From: Gloeophyllum trabeum ATCC 11539
Lineage: Eukaryota; Basidiomycota; Agaricomycetes; Gloeophyllales; Gloeophyllaceae
Direction: 5' to 3'
DNA length: 10,421 nucleotides
Assembly (NCBI RefSeq): GCF_000344685.1
Contig: NW_006920416.1
Coordinates: forward strand, 1,602,761-1,613,181
Below are positions 8,668-10,421 of the stretch, piece by piece (position 1 is the stretch's first letter; the number at the start of each line of letters is the position of its first letter). The notes beneath the pieces were generated by a model. That model was given only the letters and a program-made list of their open reading frames with translations. It did not search any database and was not told the origin of the DNA. Position numbers and translations under genes: made by a program.

Positions 8668-8691
8668 GGTATCGCTGGCTTAAAGAAGACG
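8668..8691 (+). other. Walker A (P-loop) of the NACHT domain, altered
   Basis: The peptide GYLCGIAGLKKTSISHSI aligns with the usual NACHT P-loop pattern GxxGxGKT/S followed by Ser. The glycine before the catalytic lysine is replaced by lysine (codon AAG at 8683-8685), giving GIAGLKKT. The nucleotide-contacting Lys-Thr pair (8686-8691) is kept. A change from any Gly codon to AAG needs at least two base changes. Confidence 0.85.
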
Positions 8692-8956
8692 TCAATTTCT
8701 CATAGCATCAGCCAGTGGCTTCATGACGAAGGTCTTCTGGGTGCAGGTTTCTTCTTCTCTCGGGACGACCCTTCCGGGAGGCGTTACGGGCTGGATGATG
8801 TCTTCCTGGCCATTGCCTATAATCTGGCTAATAACTACCAAGCATACGGGCAGCAGTTAGGCCTTTCCCTTGCAGGCTCAATCCCGGCCACACCAGATCA
8901 ACAATTCAGACCTAATCATGGATCCACTCTTACGAGCTCCGGCTCCGTCTCGCCCG

Positions 8957-8989
8957 TTTGTCATTGTTGTTGACGCTTGGGATGAATGT
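8957..8989 (+). other. Walker B of the NACHT domain, in a different frame from Walker A
   Basis: FVIVVDAWDEC has the hydrophobic strand followed by DxxDE typical of NACHT Walker B. It is read in the frame with codons starting at 8957, one base out of step with the P-loop exon. The switch lies near 8908-8913, between DQQF and LIMDPL. A sensor-like LFLTSRP follows at about 9055-9075. Confidence 0.85.
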
Positions 8990-9997
8990 TCAAAATCCAA
9001 AGACTTTATGGACCTCTTGGGCAGAGGAATAGAGGTGCTGTCTTCGCGGATTCGGCTGTTCCTCACCAGTAGGCCAAATAACGGAATCGAAGCATTCCTG
9101 GGGAGACATCCCGTGCGGTCTTTTCGGATAGATCAGCAGGGACAGGAAAATACCACGGACATCACGCGGTACCTTTTCGTTCGAGCTCTCTTCGCTGGTG
9201 TACGAACACAATAAGACGGGAACATGGCCGGGACGAAACATTACGCAGCGCCTTGTGGAGGATGCGGGTGGACTATCTGGGCCTCCAAATTCCTTTCGGA
9301 TTCTCCCAATGTTGACGCTGATATGAATGTCTTAAATAACCTGAATCTGGAATTCAAGGACATTGATGATCCAGAGACAGCGTTGAACACCATGTACTTC
9401 GCCTTACTCTCGCAGGCCTACGACTCCCTTCCCCGCCGGCGACTGAAGGAAGTGTTCAGCGCAGTCCTGACTTGATAATTTTGGCCCACTCCAGCGAGAC
9501 CGCGGGACGGGGTTTTAGTATGCCCTTTGCCCACTTTCACGTCCACGTTGAAAGGTCGTCTGAATCTGCGGCTAGTCTGATCAGGAGCTTTAACAACTTC
9601 TTTGATCATGACTTCTTTCATTGGGCTGTTTTGTTTCCTCTGCAATCCAGCTGCTCGGCCCCAACGACACCATGGAGCATTTGCCTTGGAGACCAGACTG
9701 CCACATCGACTCGTAGAAATGATCCGAGAGGCCTACAGGTTTACGTGGCAAATGCAATATGTGACTCGCTTTAATGCATGGATGATATACGGCGCTATCC
9801 TGAGCTGCCATCCAGACAGCTTACTCCGCCGTAGCTTTGTTCGAACACACGGGCAGGAATGGATCGCAGAAGTGAGCTACATCAAAACTGCTGGCCAATC
9901 GGGCGGGTTGGTGGATATAGCACTCAGAAACCACAAGCAAGAAAATGAGGTGCACGTATTCTCGGTCATGCTTACAACAAGCAATTGTTCGAGGTAA

Positions 9998-10421
9998 GCC
10001 ATCCTAACTCGTCGTCATAGGATCATCCCCGACCAGGCTGCCGCTAGGGATTTCAGGGGGCATCAGCTGGAGGATTCCGTGAAATCAACTTCCCCGACCG
10101 CCACTGTAGGAAAACGTCAGTACAGTATGTAGCTATCACACACCGGGGCTAAGTGAACCCTCGTCGTATTGCGAACAGATACACGAGTACAGGAGTATTC
10201 CTTAGAGTAGAAGGTAGTAGTTGTCTGCCAAGCTACGTATATCCAAACTTCCTTCTAAGTCGCGTCGCGACCAAACATACTCAAACACGCGCCACATGGG
10301 CGCTTCCCCTTACATCCTCCCCTCTTAGAGCGAGGGCACGGTAATCACTGGGGCCGAAGAGACAATCATATTCAACGAGTGTAGAGGTTGGGTATAATAG
10401 CACTAGGTGCTTGAATATTAC
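9998..10421. other. Downstream region, no gene supported
   Basis: A donor-like gaggtaagc at 9993-10001 followed by ctaac could begin an intron of the NACHT relic. Its nearest AG sites give introns of only 27-60 nt, and the best of these leads to about 15 residues and a stop. The rest holds only short open frames such as 10153-10344, with no motif. The stretch tccccgacc occurs twice (10025 and 10090), which may be chance. Confidence 0.4.

Larger units (their letters stand above)
7504..9997 (+). pseudogene. NACHT-domain STAND NTPase (NLR-like), broken by frameshifts
   Basis: Fungal NACHT STAND proteins are NTP-driven switches linked to non-self recognition and programmed cell death. Here five clean introns remain (7943-7987, 8128-8177, 8317-8371, 8427-8509, plus the joins keeping frame around them), while the frame is lost at other points. 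Order: basic Ser/Arg N-terminus from the ATG at 7504 (MLSLARRTIAFSSSRNTSAA to EPAKRRSNA); frameshift near 7690-7700; helical linker (MEFDISTSTLKQVASSLSDT, GGLMGQVISIIADMRGN); an exon starting at 8510 leading to the P-loop GIAGLKKTS (8668-8694) and FFFSRDDPSGRR; frameshift near 8910; Walker B FVIVVDAWDEC (8957-8989) and LFLTSRP; frameshift near 9175 before SLVYEHNKTGTWPG and EDAGGL; frameshift near 9270 before IWASKFLSD; TGA at 9475 after KEVFSAVLT; further shifts before SLIRSFNNFFDHDFF and HHGAFALE. No GT-AG pair explains these shifts. No WD40 or ankyrin repeats are visible after the NACHT region. Correction to the count: I place four introns by coordinates, and the rest of the gene shows none. 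Confidence 0.75.

Noticed and set aside
9472..9774. The 100-codon plus-strand frame as a separate gene
   Set aside because: Its first half (SLIRSFNNFFDHDFF) fits the end of a NACHT region and continues from the preceding frame; the second half loses coding character where another frame takes over, so it belongs to the NACHT relic.
1..10421. CRISPR array, bacterial operon or prophage
   Set aside because: There are no spaced direct repeats; the spliceosomal introns and protein families point to a fungal nuclear genome.

Overview
The window looks like nuclear DNA of a basidiomycete fungus, most likely an Agaricomycete. Genes are split by many 44-83 nt introns with GT donors (often gtgcgt, gtacgt or gtgagt), CTNAY-like branch sites and AG acceptors. 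The proteins resemble families known from mushroom-forming fungi: Efg1, an Agaricomycete-type multipass membrane protein, an F-box-like protein and a NACHT STAND NTPase. The exons of the first two genes are GC-rich, and the intergenic DNA is close to 50% GC. Family calls are from memory of the sequences; no search was run.

Layout. 1-634: upstream DNA with a small GC hairpin, a T-rich tract and a CCAAT box. 635-1585 (+): four-exon EFG1, an rRNA-processing factor, followed by a 35-bp tandem duplication lying across its stop codon. 1631-2410: no gene seen. 2411-4603 (+): a gene modelled with 14 exons, including micro-exons of 21, 17 and 11 nt, encoding a 468-residue protein with about seven membrane spans and a long Ala/Pro-rich tail. 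4858-5020 (-): a short decayed coding relic. 5024-5532: nothing supported. 5533-6646 (+): an F-box-like gene with an unclear or damaged 5' end. 6647-7503: only weak antisense ORF traces. 7504-9997 (+): a NACHT-type STAND NTPase gene with five clean introns but several frameshifts, so I call it a pseudogene. 9998-10421: nothing supported.

The left half (EFG1 and the membrane protein) looks like conserved housekeeping sequence with intact reading frames. The right half (relic, F-box-like gene, broken NACHT gene) looks like a fast-evolving accessory region. I see no operon and no reason to think the genes work together. The most unusual observations are the micro-exons, the NACHT gene that keeps its splice signals but loses its frame, and its altered Walker A motif. 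I did not find a convincing new multi-gene system.
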